Virus record (IMG/VR): IMGVR_UViG_3300007735_000469
Location: 1 to 21,528 of that record
Direction: 5' to 3' (one strand)
From: a virus
Length of the DNA: 21,528 nt
The notes below the pieces were generated by a model. The model ran no database searches, had not been told where the DNA came from, and saw nothing but the letters and a program-made list of their open reading frames with translations. Numbering within the stretch: the stretch's first letter is position 1; the number at the start of each line of letters is the position of its first letter. Shown here piece after piece: positions 12,071 to 20,214 of this stretch. A program made the position numbers and the translations under genes.

Positions 12071-14347
12071 TCAGGCTACAGTTCGGCGCATATCGGACTT
12101 CGATAGCCCGGCCACGTCCGGCGCCACGAAGATATGCTTTTTGGACGGGAACTCGCGGGAGGTCAGGCGCCCCATGTCGAGCCAACCGGCCTCACGCAAG
12201 GCGTGGAACAGGGCGGCCTGGACAATCTTAACCCCGGGCGCTGCGGCGCCTGACCCCTGCACCCGGTCGCACACGACGTGAAACGGCGAGCCGATGACGC
12301 CAGCCGCGAACGGGCCACGGCGCTCGCGCATCATCTCGACCAGCACCGACTCGGCGGTGCTCATGCCGGCCTCGACCATGATGGACTTAGCCTCGGTCAT
12401 CGGCGGCGGCGCCGACGGGTTGAAAGCGGATACGTCACGGGCCATCAGCCACGCCGCCACGCCAGCGAAGCCGCCCCGGTGGTGATACCAGTTCCAAAGG
12501 GCCACGGCCTCGGCCTCCGGGAGGCGCCCGGCCTCGGCCCAGATGACGAACCATCGGCGGTCGTCCGAGGGCAACGATATCGCCACGCGCTCATTACTGA
12601 AGGCGACCACCAGCACTCGGTTGAGGGCCATGTACGGATGCAGACCCTTTCTGTTGATGGGCAAGTATTCGGGCGGGGCGGCGATGACGGGCTTGAGGTG
12701 GTTCTCGAGGGCGCGGCGGTCCTTGGCCTCGGCCTGGCGCAGCTCGGCGATTTCCATGACCTCGCACTCAAGGCCGTAGCCCCACTGCGACGTCAGGTCG
12801 TCGTTTTTGACGATAGAACAATTGATCTTAGCGGGGCCACCAACGGCCCAGAAGAACGGGGCCAGCAGGGTGTCCTTGCCGGAGCCGGGCTTGCCGCCCA
12901 GCAGCACGGCGTGGTTGATCTTGTGGCTGGGGTACTGCACCTTGTGCGCCAGCACGTTCAGGAGATGCTCGCGCTCGAACTCGACCGGAACCATGCGCTC
13001 AGCGTGACGCAGCCACTGGCTCACGTCACAGGCCACGGGCGCCGGGCGAGCGTCGCGCCAGCGGTTGCCGTAAACTAGGCCATCCTTGGCGACCAGCACC
13101 GACTCGCCAGCGGCGTAGGTGATGCCGACCAGAGCCTTGGCGCCAGAGTCCCGCCGGTTCTCGTCAAAGCAGACACTGGCCTCGACCCTCCGGGCCGACT
13201 TGCCGGTTGAGTGAATGGAGATGCACTTGATGTGACGAAACAGGGCGTTGAAGGTGTTGCGCGACAACTCGCGCCTGTCCTGCATATCAAAGAACGCCTC
13301 GTCGTCCTGGAGGTACGCAAAGCGGGAATACCAACCCGACTTCTCAACGCGGCCCAACTCCTTGCGCTCGACCTCGGCGATGACTTGTGCAGCCGCATCG
13401 GGATACTCAGGGCTGGGCTTGAGCTTGGCAAGGGCCAACTCAAGATGCGAGGCCATCAGGTCGTCACGCAGGCCGGGGGCGTGACGGGGGCCATTGTTCT
13501 CGGCGACCCACGCCAGAAACGAGTTGCTGTCCAAATCGACACAATGGCCGTGCATACAGCAGAACGCCCTGTTCAGGGGCATATAACGGCCCTCGGGGTT
13601 GCCGTCGGTATGCTCGCTTGAATTAGGACAGACGACCCCGGCCCAGCCCTCGGCGTTCGGGCGACTGAGCAGCAGCCCCTGACCCGAGAGCCAGAGCAGC
13701 ACATCGTCGGCGCCATCGTCAGACATCCGAATCGGGCGGGGGCCGGAGGACTCGGCCGGGCCGGGCACGACCTCAAGGGCGGCGCAGATGTCGGCCAGTG
13801 TGAACTCGCGGCCTGGGTGGAACTCAACCAACGCAGACGCAAATTGGCCCTTGTCGGGCTTGAGGTTGACCGACCCCGGCAGTCGGAAATTGCGAACCGG
13901 GTTGCAGGCGCCGGGGTCGGTGTAGCCAGCAGCGGCGATAGCCTTGATGGCGGCGGCGAACTCGCCCTTAGGCGGCTGTTCGCTGAAGACGTAGCCCCAC
14001 TGATAGTTGCCAACACTAGTCTCCATGACCCAAGTCGGCGGCAGCGGCGGGGTCTTGCTCTTGGAACCAATGTCATCCAGCACCATCACGGCGCAGTACT
14101 CACAATTGGCTGACGACGCCGACACCCGCCCGTCTTGGAAGCGGTCTACGATGAAGCTGGCGGTGTTGCCGTACCAAGCCTCGCCAGCCCGGACGCCGTG
14201 CGAGGGCAGGTAGGCAGGCCATGTGGCCTTGATTGCGCCATCGGCGTGGTACTGCGCCTCGCCGCCACGCATCTGTGGTTTCTGGCGCACAAACAGCATT
14301 GTTTCGCCCTCGGGCGCAAGCGCCGTGATAAACTCTAAAAATTGCAC
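12071..14347 (-). CDS. Primase-helicase (AEP-like primase plus SF3-type helicase)
   Basis: A 758-residue protein with a GTG start, supported by a perfect AAAGGAGG five bases upstream. The N-terminal third looks like a primase-polymerase domain: VMVLDDIGSK (D91/D92), WVMETSVGNYQWGYVF (106-121) and VRNFRLPGSVNLKP (151-164). Residues 240-269 hold Cys and His (C240, H246, C263, C264, H266, H268, C269), probably a zinc ribbon. The C-terminal helicase has Walker A LLGGKPGSGKDTL (482-494), an acidic VMEIAEL (530-536) and a VVAFSNE sensor (580-586) followed by DDRRWFVIW, as in superfamily 3 / DUF5906 proteins. It would unwind and prime phage DNA for the neighbouring polymerase. Confidence 0.85.
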   Translation of the reverse strand: MQFLEFITALAPEGETMLFVRQKPQMRGGEAQYHADGAIKATWPAYLPSHGVRAGEAWYGNTASFIVDRFQDGRVSASSANCEYCAVMVLDDIGSKSKTPPLPPTWVMETSVGNYQWGYVFSEQPPKGEFAAAIKAIAAAGYTDPGACNPVRNFRLPGSVNLKPDKGQFASALVEFHPGREFTLADICAALEVVPGPAESSGPRPIRMSDDGADDVLLWLSGQGLLLSRPNAEGWAGVVCPNSSEHTDGNPEGRYMPLNRAFCCMHGHCVDLDSNSFLAWVAENNGPRHAPGLRDDLMASHLELALAKLKPSPEYPDAAAQVIAEVERKELGRVEKSGWYSRFAYLQDDEAFFDMQDRRELSRNTFNALFRHIKCISIHSTGKSARRVEASVCFDENRRDSGAKALVGITYAAGESVLVAKDGLVYGNRWRDARPAPVACDVSQWLRHAERMVPVEFEREHLLNVLAHKVQYPSHKINHAVLLGGKPGSGKDTLLAPFFWAVGGPAKINCSIVKNDDLTSQWGYGLECEVMEIAELRQAEAKDRRALENHLKPVIAAPPEYLPINRKGLHPYMALNRVLVVAFSNERVAISLPSDDRRWFVIWAEAGRLPEAEAVALWNWYHHRGGFAGVAAWLMARDVSAFNPSAPPPMTEAKSIMVEAGMSTAESVLVEMMRERRGPFAAGVIGSPFHVVCDRVQGSGAAAPGVKIVQAALFHALREAGWLDMGRLTSREFPSKKHIFVAPDVAGLSKSDMRRTVA

Positions 14348-14361
14348 GTTGCCTCCTTTTG

Positions 14362-14388
14362 CGCCGCCCCTGACCGGGCGGCGTTTTT
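14362..14388 (+). terminator. Rightward-facing terminator-like hairpin between polymerase and primase genes
   Basis: CGCCGCCC (14362-14369) pairs with GGGCGGCG (14376-14383) and is followed on the plus strand by TTTTT. No rightward gene ends here. In the leftward message the same hairpin lies just upstream of the primase ribosome binding site, with the A-run before it. It may stop antisense transcription, or may act in the leftward RNA as a spacer or processing structure. Confidence 0.6.
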
Positions 14389-16282
14389 ATTTGCCGTATT
14401 TTTCCATCGTCTTGATGCCACAGTCCAGCGGCAGGCCGGTGGCCCATGCTGGCGGCGTAGTCATCACCCTACGCACTTCATCCTCACTGCCGCCCTCGAC
14501 GACAACTTCATCGTGGACGTGCAGAACTACACTATCAAGCTGCCGTAGGGCGTAGCGCAGCAGGTCGTTAGCGACAGCCTGCGTGACATTCTCACAGGCC
14601 AAGCCCTTCCAGAGTCGGGCGCGGGGCCACTCGGTGGCGTCCTGCGCGGGTTTCCAAGCTGCTTTGGCGTAGCTGATGCCGTCGTCCTCCAGCCGGGCGA
14701 AGGGGTAGCAAAGCACCCGGCCCGAGGGCAAAGAATACCAGAGATGCAGGCCGTCAAACAGGTAGGAAACCCTACCAGCGGTGAACTCCTGACCCCTGTT
14801 TCGCATGGCCCTGGTGTACTGCTGCTCTAGTTGCGTCCAGAAGCCAACAGCCCACTGGTTATTCCGGCGCCAAGCGTCCACCATGCGCTTGGAATCGGCC
14901 TCGGACAGGCGCACACTGTAGATTCTGGCCATCGACGCGAAAGCGCCCACGCCACCTGCGAACCCGCAGGCCAGCTCCTGCACCTTGCCGATCTGGCGCT
15001 GGGCCGACTCGCCGTCGCGGTCGTACTCGGCCTTGATGTCGGCGTAGCTGCGGTTGAACGTGCCGGATGCGTTGACAATGTACGGGTCAAGGCCCGACTC
15101 GAAAATGTCTAACTTGGCCTGGCCCGTCCCTGACAGCCAAGGGTTAACCCTAGCCTCAATCGAAGACCAGTCTGCCACCACTAACTGCTGGCCTTTGGCC
15201 GGTATCAGTGCAGGCCGTAGCATCCCCCGGAGGACATCGGTAACTCGTTTGCCAAACCTGGGGACGATGGCGTGACCCCGGCACATTGCAGCCCTAACAT
15301 CATCAGGACTTTTCGCGCATTTGCGTGTGAAATTGTGAACCTGCGCCCCGTAGCTACTTGCACGACCTGTAGCTGACCCTCCGGCAAAGACGAAGGCGCC
15401 TCGGACGCGGCTGTCCTCAACGTCGGCAAGTTGGGCGAGTCGGCTGAACTTGGCGACTGACGACGCCCACAGGTCGTCGGCGCACTGGATGATTTCTTGG
15501 ACATCGGGGGGTACTCCTTCACAATTTAGTAGGTTGGCTCTCACGGTCTTGTCGATGCTGACCTTATCGTCCTTGGTCATCAGGGCGCGAGCCTCGGGGC
15601 CGACTCTGTCCCAGACCCATTGGCGCATCTTAGGCGACCGCACCGAGGCCAGCTCACCCTTGGACACCTCCTTGACGATCTCGGCGATCTCAGTGGCCTC
15701 TGTGGCGGCGTAGGCCACCGCTGCGCGGCAGAGCGGCACATCGACTAGGACGCCCCGGTCGTTGATGCGCTCGTTGACGTGATAATCGGTTAGTTCCTCC
15801 TCGGACAGGGGCCGCATAGCCTGACTGATGGCCCTCATGGCCCGAACATCCTGTTCGCAATACTGGATCATCTCGGCGGTCAACTCAGCCGACTCTTGGA
15901 AAGGCGGGACGCACATCTTGCGGATAAGCGCAGCGCCCCGGTGGTCCTTCTTCATGCTGGCGCCCATGAACCGGCCCACGTCCTCCAGCGACCCTGGCGC
16001 ACAGTTGGCACGGGCCTGCGCGGCGGTGCAGTAAAACTGCTCCAGCGGGATGTTGACCTGCAAGACGTACCATAGGATGAGCCGCTCAAAGGCGGCGTTG
16101 TGCGCCATGATGCGGTGGCCGGTCAGGTCGGGCAATGGGCCTGTCGTCCACGTCTGCACCTCGCCGTCATCAACGGCGTAGGACATACACAGCACCTCGG
16201 TGCTAGGGTCTTGCGCGTAGTTGTAGACGCCTGCTAACTTAAGGTCGCAGGTGGAACGTGTTTCGAAATCAAGCCAGATCAT
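14387..16282 (-). CDS. DNA polymerase family A with 3'-5' exonuclease
   Basis: A 631-residue protein from the ATG at 16282 (MIWLDFETRS); an ATG ten codons upstream at 16312 is possible but has no ribosome binding site. The exonuclease has motif I D5-F-E7, motif II HNAAFE (61-66, with Glu where Asp is usual) and motif III YCEQD (141-145). The polymerase has motif A VVADWSSIEARV (D371), a motif B region RQIGKVQELACGFAGG (429-444) and motif C HVHDEVVVE (588-596). It lacks a 5'-3' exonuclease domain, as is normal for phage enzymes. It is the replicative polymerase and lies between the conserved unknown protein and the primase-helicase in one leftward operon. Confidence 0.93.
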   Translation of the reverse strand: MIWLDFETRSTCDLKLAGVYNYAQDPSTEVLCMSYAVDDGEVQTWTTGPLPDLTGHRIMAHNAAFERLILWYVLQVNIPLEQFYCTAAQARANCAPGSLEDVGRFMGASMKKDHRGAALIRKMCVPPFQESAELTAEMIQYCEQDVRAMRAISQAMRPLSEEELTDYHVNERINDRGVLVDVPLCRAAVAYAATEATEIAEIVKEVSKGELASVRSPKMRQWVWDRVGPEARALMTKDDKVSIDKTVRANLLNCEGVPPDVQEIIQCADDLWASSVAKFSRLAQLADVEDSRVRGAFVFAGGSATGRASSYGAQVHNFTRKCAKSPDDVRAAMCRGHAIVPRFGKRVTDVLRGMLRPALIPAKGQQLVVADWSSIEARVNPWLSGTGQAKLDIFESGLDPYIVNASGTFNRSYADIKAEYDRDGESAQRQIGKVQELACGFAGGVGAFASMARIYSVRLSEADSKRMVDAWRRNNQWAVGFWTQLEQQYTRAMRNRGQEFTAGRVSYLFDGLHLWYSLPSGRVLCYPFARLEDDGISYAKAAWKPAQDATEWPRARLWKGLACENVTQAVANDLLRYALRQLDSVVLHVHDEVVVEGGSEDEVRRVMTTPPAWATGLPLDCGIKTMEKYGK

Positions 16283-16323
16283 TTTCCAATGCCCACTCTT
16301 GCGAATGGGCATCAGAAAACGGC

Positions 16324-16947
16324 TTACGCTGCCGCTACGCGACGACGGCGACCAGCAGGTGCTGCCACCTCTGGCTCACCTTCCATGCTAATCCACTCGA
16401 CAATCTCAAACACTGGCGTGTAAATCTTGCCGTAGGACTTGTGCTGGTAGTGATCCTTCTTCAAGGTCACCACAGCCACAGGCTTGGTTTGGTCTTTTTC
16501 GACCTGCTCGGCCAGCGCAGCGGCAATGGTCTGCACTGCGCGTTTGCCGCCCACCGAAGTGGTGGTAAACCTCGCTTCCATGCCCTTGTCATCACCGGTC
16601 AGGCACTTGAGGCTCATGCCGATCTGCTGCTCCCAGCCCTTCTTGGCGCCGGGCGGCGCATCGTCGATCTCGGGCAGCGGCTGGCTCACCGCAACCATCT
16701 TCTCGCCAAGCACCTCGCCGTCGCCCCAGGCGATAAAGCCGTGGACGAAAGAGAAGGGGTTGACGGCCCAGGTCGAGTCGTCCTCAACCTCGGTCTGGTC
16801 TGCACCGAAGACCCAGTGGCCGGTCTTGTCCATCTTGAGGATGACAACACCGACCGGGCCTGCGCTGGCACTGATGCTCTTGAGAGCATTGGAGAGAGTA
16901 CTAATGGCTGGCAGACCAGCCTTGGAGAACACTGAAAGATTAGACAT
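16324..16947 (-). CDS. Conserved phage replication-module protein, possibly ssDNA-binding
   Basis: A 207-residue protein with an AAGG ribosome binding site. The middle segment GHWVFGADQTEVEDDSTWAVNPFSFVHGFIAWGDGEVLGE is a pattern I recognise from proteins lying between the DUF2800-type gene and the polymerase in proteobacterial podophages. The latter half has KGMEARFTTTSVGGKRAVQTIAAAL and a basic Ala/Arg tail (AGRRRRVAAA). It looks beta-rich with an alpha helix. The neighbours suggest that it coats single-stranded DNA or works with the nuclease, but no OB-fold signature can be confirmed by eye. Function therefore remains inferred from position. Confidence 0.75.
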   Translation of the reverse strand: MSNLSVFSKAGLPAISTLSNALKSISASAGPVGVVILKMDKTGHWVFGADQTEVEDDSTWAVNPFSFVHGFIAWGDGEVLGEKMVAVSQPLPEIDDAPPGAKKGWEQQIGMSLKCLTGDDKGMEARFTTTSVGGKRAVQTIAAALAEQVEKDQTKPVAVVTLKKDHYQHKSYGKIYTPVFEIVEWISMEGEPEVAAPAGRRRRVAAA

Positions 16948-16956
16948 AATTTACCT

Positions 16957-18081
16957 TTAGCTTAGTTTAGAAAGACGGGCAAGTTGTTTGCCCAACAAAA
17001 GCACCTCGGGGCGCGGGTCATCCGCGCTTGCCAAAGTGTTACCCGAAGAGACGGCAACAACCACATCCACCGGCAGGGCGATCTTGCGCTTTTTGAGCGC
17101 CTTCTCAACCTTGGCCGGGGACATGATGGATGTTTCCATCACCTCAGATTCCTCTAGGCCCAACGCAAACAGGGCGACTTTAGCCTTGTCCTCGTCAGTC
17201 CATTGTCTGATTGCCCTTTTGGCAACCAGTTTATATTCTGGCAGTTTAGCACCGCTCTCCATCATCGACAGGGCCAACTCCCGCAGGCTGGTGATCCATG
17301 TCTCCAGCAGGTCGGCGTTTTTTAGATAGACACTAATTTTTCCCGCATCTAAATTGTCCAGCGTGGTCGCTAACGCCCGGTCGGCAGCGCCGGTCATCTG
17401 GGGGCAGATGGGTTTGGCGGTGCAGAACCTGCAGTGGTCGCCCACCACCAGTTGCGCGTCAGGCAGCGCCGACTGCTTGACGGCCTGCACTAGGTCACGC
17501 TCGAACGCCCGAATACGCTCAGGTGTGGTCACCCAGCGCCGCACAACTGGCGGCTGCACGATGACGCACTCGACCTCGGTCGCACCCTCAAACGCCCACG
17601 ACGACTCCGGCGTCCGCATTGCGGCAGCGGCGTAGAACATAAGCTGGGCGTTCTCCTCGGCATCCACGATCACGCCGTCGCCGAACTTCCAGTCCAGCAC
17701 GATGGCCCGGTTGCCGATGCGGCCAATCAGGTCGGTGCTGCCGAACACGCCCGGCAGCAGCTCGCCGAAACCGACACGGGTTTCGGTGTTGAAGTTCATC
17801 TGCTCCAGTGGGTCGATCTCGTCGAGCAGCGCCAGCGCAGACTTCAGCTTCTCGCAGTGGTCGTCGTCTAGGGTGACGCCGTTGAAGGTCTTGCCCAGCA
17901 GGCTGTAGGCGCTGGCGTCGCCGTCGTTCACCAGCCGGTCAACGGCAGAGTGCAGGGCCGTGCCCTCGGCCATGTACTTGTTCTCTGCCTGCGGCGGCAT
18001 CTTGGCGACAAGCGCCACGCTGCCGGGGCAGGCCATCACACGCTTGGCGGTCGAACCGCCAACGATCTTACTGTGTTGCAT
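16957..18081 (-). CDS. DUF2800 protein, PD-(D/E)XK exonuclease-like with Fe-S cysteines
   Basis: A 374-residue protein. The nuclease core is visible as GTALH with the preceding Glu (E39, H44), FGSTDLIG (D117), IVLDWKFG (D130, K132) and NAQLMFYA (Q146), the order found in Cas4/AddB/RecB-like nucleases. One early Cys (C18 in MACPGS) and three late ones in CRFCTAKPIC (C217, C220, C226) fit the four-cysteine iron-sulphur cluster of that family. It is likely a DNA exonuclease for recombination or end processing. AGGA lies about 6 bases before the ATG, and a promoter stands upstream. It is the first gene of the leftward replication operon. The C-terminal 140 residues are helical and less familiar. 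Confidence 0.85.
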   Translation of the reverse strand: MQHSKIVGGSTAKRVMACPGSVALVAKMPPQAENKYMAEGTALHSAVDRLVNDGDASAYSLLGKTFNGVTLDDDHCEKLKSALALLDEIDPLEQMNFNTETRVGFGELLPGVFGSTDLIGRIGNRAIVLDWKFGDGVIVDAEENAQLMFYAAAAMRTPESSWAFEGATEVECVIVQPPVVRRWVTTPERIRAFERDLVQAVKQSALPDAQLVVGDHCRFCTAKPICPQMTGAADRALATTLDNLDAGKISVYLKNADLLETWITSLRELALSMMESGAKLPEYKLVAKRAIRQWTDEDKAKVALFALGLEESEVMETSIMSPAKVEKALKKRKIALPVDVVVAVSSGNTLASADDPRPEVLLLGKQLARLSKLS

Positions 18082-18107
18082 TACTGTCCTTTAGTTGATG
18101 AGCGGCC

Positions 18108-18137
18108 AGTGTACCACACAAAAATAAATTTGTGCAA
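18108..18137 (-). promoter_or_regulatory. Promoter for the leftward replication operon
   Basis: On the minus strand TTGCAC (18137-18132) and TACACT (18113-18108) are separated by 18 bases, and TGG directly before TACACT makes an extended -10. It points at the DUF2800 gene, whose ATG is about 27 bases downstream. The same -10 sequence recurs in the rightward promoter at 18453-18481. Confidence 0.5.
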
Positions 18138-18165
18138 ATCTTTTTTTCTGTGCTAAAGTCTGGCT

Positions 18166-18435
18166 ATGGAAAAGCACATTGAAGCATACCTGGTCAAGCG
18201 CGTCAAGGCGCTGGGCGGCACAGCCTACAAGTGGCGCGGCCACGGCGGCGCAGCCGACCGCATCGTGGTGCTGCCAGACGGCGTGGTGTGGTTCGTGGAA
18301 GTCAAGACCCTCGGCGGTCGGCTGTCCGCGCTCCAGAAAGTCTTCGCCGCCGACATGGCGCGGCTGGGGCAGAGGTACTGTGTATTGTGGACAAAGGAGC
18401 AGGTTGATGCGTGGGTTGACAAAACATTAGGGTAA
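18166..18435 (+). CDS. VRR-NUC domain nuclease
   Basis: An 89-residue protein consisting only of a VRR-NUC domain, the usual size for stand-alone phage versions. The catalytic pattern is visible: E6 in the first helix, GAADRIVVLPDG (D31), WFVEVKTLGG (E45 and K47) and LSALQKVF (Q57). The family belongs to the PD-(D/E)XK superfamily and includes Holliday-junction-resolving and structure-specific nucleases. It stands at the head of the rightward block, divergent from the DUF2800 gene, with only a weak ribosome binding site. Together with the SNF2 helicase downstream it probably processes branched DNA during replication or before packaging. Confidence 0.92.
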   Translation: MEKHIEAYLVKRVKALGGTAYKWRGHGGAADRIVVLPDGVVWFVEVKTLGGRLSALQKVFAADMARLGQRYCVLWTKEQVDAWVDKTLG

Positions 18436-18452
18436 ACCCCTATAAAAAAAGC

Positions 18453-18481
18453 TTGACAACAGTAATAAAATGTGTTACACT
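18453..18481 (+). promoter_or_regulatory. Sigma-70-type promoter before the small GTG-start gene
   Basis: A perfect -35 (TTGACA, 18453-18458) and TACACT (18476-18481) are separated by exactly 17 bases. This is the best classical promoter in the window. It drives the 68-residue gene and the SNF2 helicase operon. Confidence 0.75.
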
Positions 18482-18484
18482 GTA

Positions 18485-18512
18485 TTTACACCATCAAAAG
18501 TGACGGTGTAAA
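18485..18512 (+). promoter_or_regulatory. Palindromic operator or 5'-UTR hairpin overlapping the transcription start
   Basis: TTTACACCATCA and TGACGGTGTAAA form 12-bp arms with one mismatch around AAAG. The element begins 4 bases after the -10 box, so it covers the expected transcription start. In DNA it could be a repressor operator; in RNA a hairpin just upstream of the ribosome binding site (AAGGA at 18518-18522). Confidence 0.65.
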
Positions 18513-18529
18513 AACTAAAGGAAATTAAA

Positions 18530-18736
18530 GTGAAATACAAACTTGACAAAAACCGCGACGTAGACACTGACGAGCCGGGCAGTTTCATTCTTAACCTGCC
18601 CAGGGGCTGGCGTTTTGACGAAACCAGTTCACCAAACGACAGGTCGCATGTGCGCGGGTACGACTCCATGCGCGAACTGCGCGATGATGTAAAGCACAAC
18701 ATTATCCCTTGCGATTGCGACGGATGCTTACGTTAA
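18530..18736 (+). CDS. 68-residue protein of unknown function
   Basis: A GTG-start gene (MKYKLDKNRDVDTDEPGSF...) with AAGGA about 7 bases upstream. It is Asp/Arg-rich, contains LPRGWRFDETSSPNDRSHVRGYDSM and ends in a cysteine cluster (IPCDCDGCLR) that may bind metal. It has its own strong promoter and palindrome, unlike its neighbours. It overlaps the helicase start by 13 bases, so the two are coupled. No family is recognised; a regulator or accessory to the helicase is possible. Confidence 0.7.
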   Translation: MKYKLDKNRDVDTDEPGSFILNLPRGWRFDETSSPNDRSHVRGYDSMRELRDDVKHNIIPCDCDGCLR

Positions 18737-20028
18737 GACCCTACCAAGAACAGGCAGTTGACTTCCTGTATGAGAACGACCGGGCCATGATCTTGGCGCC
18801 GGTCGGCGCAGGCAAGACCGCCATCGCCTTGTCGGCTATGGACGAACTTATCAGCAAATGTCTTGTGGGCCGGTTCCTGGTGGTGGCGCCGCTGCGGGTG
18901 GCCGTCAGCGTTTGGCCGACCGAGGCCCGGCTGTGGGCCGAGTACCGCGAAGTGTCGGTGGCGGTCGGAACGCCCAAGCAGCGGCTGGCTGCGATTGAGG
19001 GGTCAGACGCCCAGATCGTGGTGACCAACTACGACAACCTGCAATGGCTGGCCGATCATTGGAGCAGATGGTGGGGCTTTGACGCCGTCGTGTTCGACGA
19101 ACTGACCCGGCTGAAGAACCCTAGCGGCGCTAGGTTCAAGGCGTTCAACAAGGTCATTACCGAGGTGCGTACCCGTTGGGGCTTGACAGGTTCGTTCACC
19201 AGCAACGGCCTAGAGGACGTGTTCGGCCAGTGCAAGATCGTGGACCAGGCGCTGCTGGGCCGCAGCAAGGGCGCGTTCCAGCAACAGTACTTCTACTTGG
19301 TCAGCAAAGAATACAACCAGTGGGCGCCGCGCCCAGGCGCGCTGGAGCAGGTCATGGAGCGCATCAAACCAGCCACGTTTGTGCTGGAGCCGGGCGAGTA
19401 CAAGGACAAGCTGCCCCCGCTGCACACTGTGCCGGTGCAGTTCGACATGGTCAATCGCCAGCCCTACGACCAGATGAAGAAGGAGTTTGTGGCCCAGTTC
19501 CCCGACGCCCAGGCTGTGGCCGTCAACGCTGGCGTGGTCACGGCCAAGCTGCAACAGATGGCGTCCGGGTTCGTGTACGGCAACTCGACCGTCTGGTTCG
19601 ACACGTCCAAGTTCGACGCCCTAGACGACCTGCTAACCGAGAACCAACACGCCAACACCATCGTCGCCTACACCTACCGGGAGGAGCTGGCCGAACTCAA
19701 GCGTCGCTACCCGCAGGCTGTGACGCTGGACGAGCCAGACGCTATCGAACGCTGGAACGCTGGCAAGGTCGAGCTGCTGCTGGCCCACCCTAAGTCGGCT
19801 GGCCACGGCCTTAACCTGCAACACGGCGGCAGCAAGATCGTCTTTCTATCGCTGCCCTGGTCGCTGGAACTGTACGAACAGACCATTGGGCGCCTACACC
19901 GCAGCGGCCAACGGCACGACGTGTGGTGCTACGTCATGGTGGCGAACAAGACTGTAGACGAAAAGATATGGGCGGCGCTCCATGACAAACGCGCCATTTC
20001 TGACATTGCACTGGAGGCACTAAAGTGA
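18724..20028 (+). CDS. SNF2-type superfamily 2 DNA helicase/translocase
   Basis: A 434-residue protein from the ATG at 18724 (MLTLRPYQEQAVDFLYE); a TTG five codons upstream is less likely. Motifs in order are the Q-like LRPYQ (4-8), I APVGAGKT (25-32), Ia VVAPLRV (53-59), II FDELTRLKN (124-132), III GLTGSFTSN (153-161), V SAGHGLNLQ (358-366) and VI QTIGRLHRSGQ (386-396). The DELT box and the GRLHRSGQ motif place it with phage SNF2-like helicases. It is compact, with no accessory domains. It probably remodels DNA or protein-DNA complexes in replication or recombination beside the VRR-NUC nuclease. It is translated by coupling to the preceding gene. Confidence 0.92.
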   Translation: MLTLRPYQEQAVDFLYENDRAMILAPVGAGKTAIALSAMDELISKCLVGRFLVVAPLRVAVSVWPTEARLWAEYREVSVAVGTPKQRLAAIEGSDAQIVVTNYDNLQWLADHWSRWWGFDAVVFDELTRLKNPSGARFKAFNKVITEVRTRWGLTGSFTSNGLEDVFGQCKIVDQALLGRSKGAFQQQYFYLVSKEYNQWAPRPGALEQVMERIKPATFVLEPGEYKDKLPPLHTVPVQFDMVNRQPYDQMKKEFVAQFPDAQAVAVNAGVVTAKLQQMASGFVYGNSTVWFDTSKFDALDDLLTENQHANTIVAYTYREELAELKRRYPQAVTLDEPDAIERWNAGKVELLLAHPKSAGHGLNLQHGGSKIVFLSLPWSLELYEQTIGRLHRSGQRHDVWCYVMVANKTVDEKIWAALHDKRAISDIALEALK

Positions 20029-20189
20029 ATAGACTCACACAACTCAAGGCAAGACTGAGGGCAGCGCAGGCTGAACTTGCCATCCGCACTCGGACGCACA
20101 ACAGCGCGTCACGGGCCTACAACAAGGTGGTGGCTCACATCACCGAACTGGAGAAGAGAATTGAAGACTTGGAGAAAATTCCATCTTGA
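20025..20189 (+). CDS. 54-residue coiled-coil protein
   Basis: A GTG start at 20025 overlaps the helicase stop (GTGA) and has GGAGG about 7 bases upstream. The protein begins MNRLTQLKARLRAAQAELAI and ends EKRIEDLEKIPS. Heptad spacing of Leu/Ile through both ends suggests a short coiled coil or helical hairpin. Similar short Leu/Arg/Glu-rich proteins are common in phages and have no known role. Translation is coupled to the helicase. Confidence 0.62.
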   Translation: MNRLTQLKARLRAAQAELAIRTRTHNSASRAYNKVVAHITELEKRIEDLEKIPS

Positions 20190-20214
20190 AGCAAACGAGT
20201 ACAGCGAGGAACAA

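Noticed and set aside
12278-13078. A 266-codon open frame opposite the primase-helicase gene
   Set aside because: It lies wholly antisense to a gene with clear motifs, in GC-rich DNA where long shadow frames are expected, and has a low-complexity His/Arg/Gly composition with no family pattern.
18421-18450. Terminator after the VRR-NUC gene (TAGGG/CCCTA stem)
   Set aside because: The stem is only five base pairs and is followed by A residues, not T residues, on the coding strand.
19176-19793. A 205-codon frame inside the SNF2 helicase gene
   Set aside because: It is on the same strand in another frame, is rich in Arg, Gly and Ala, and has no motif; the helicase frame accounts for the sequence.
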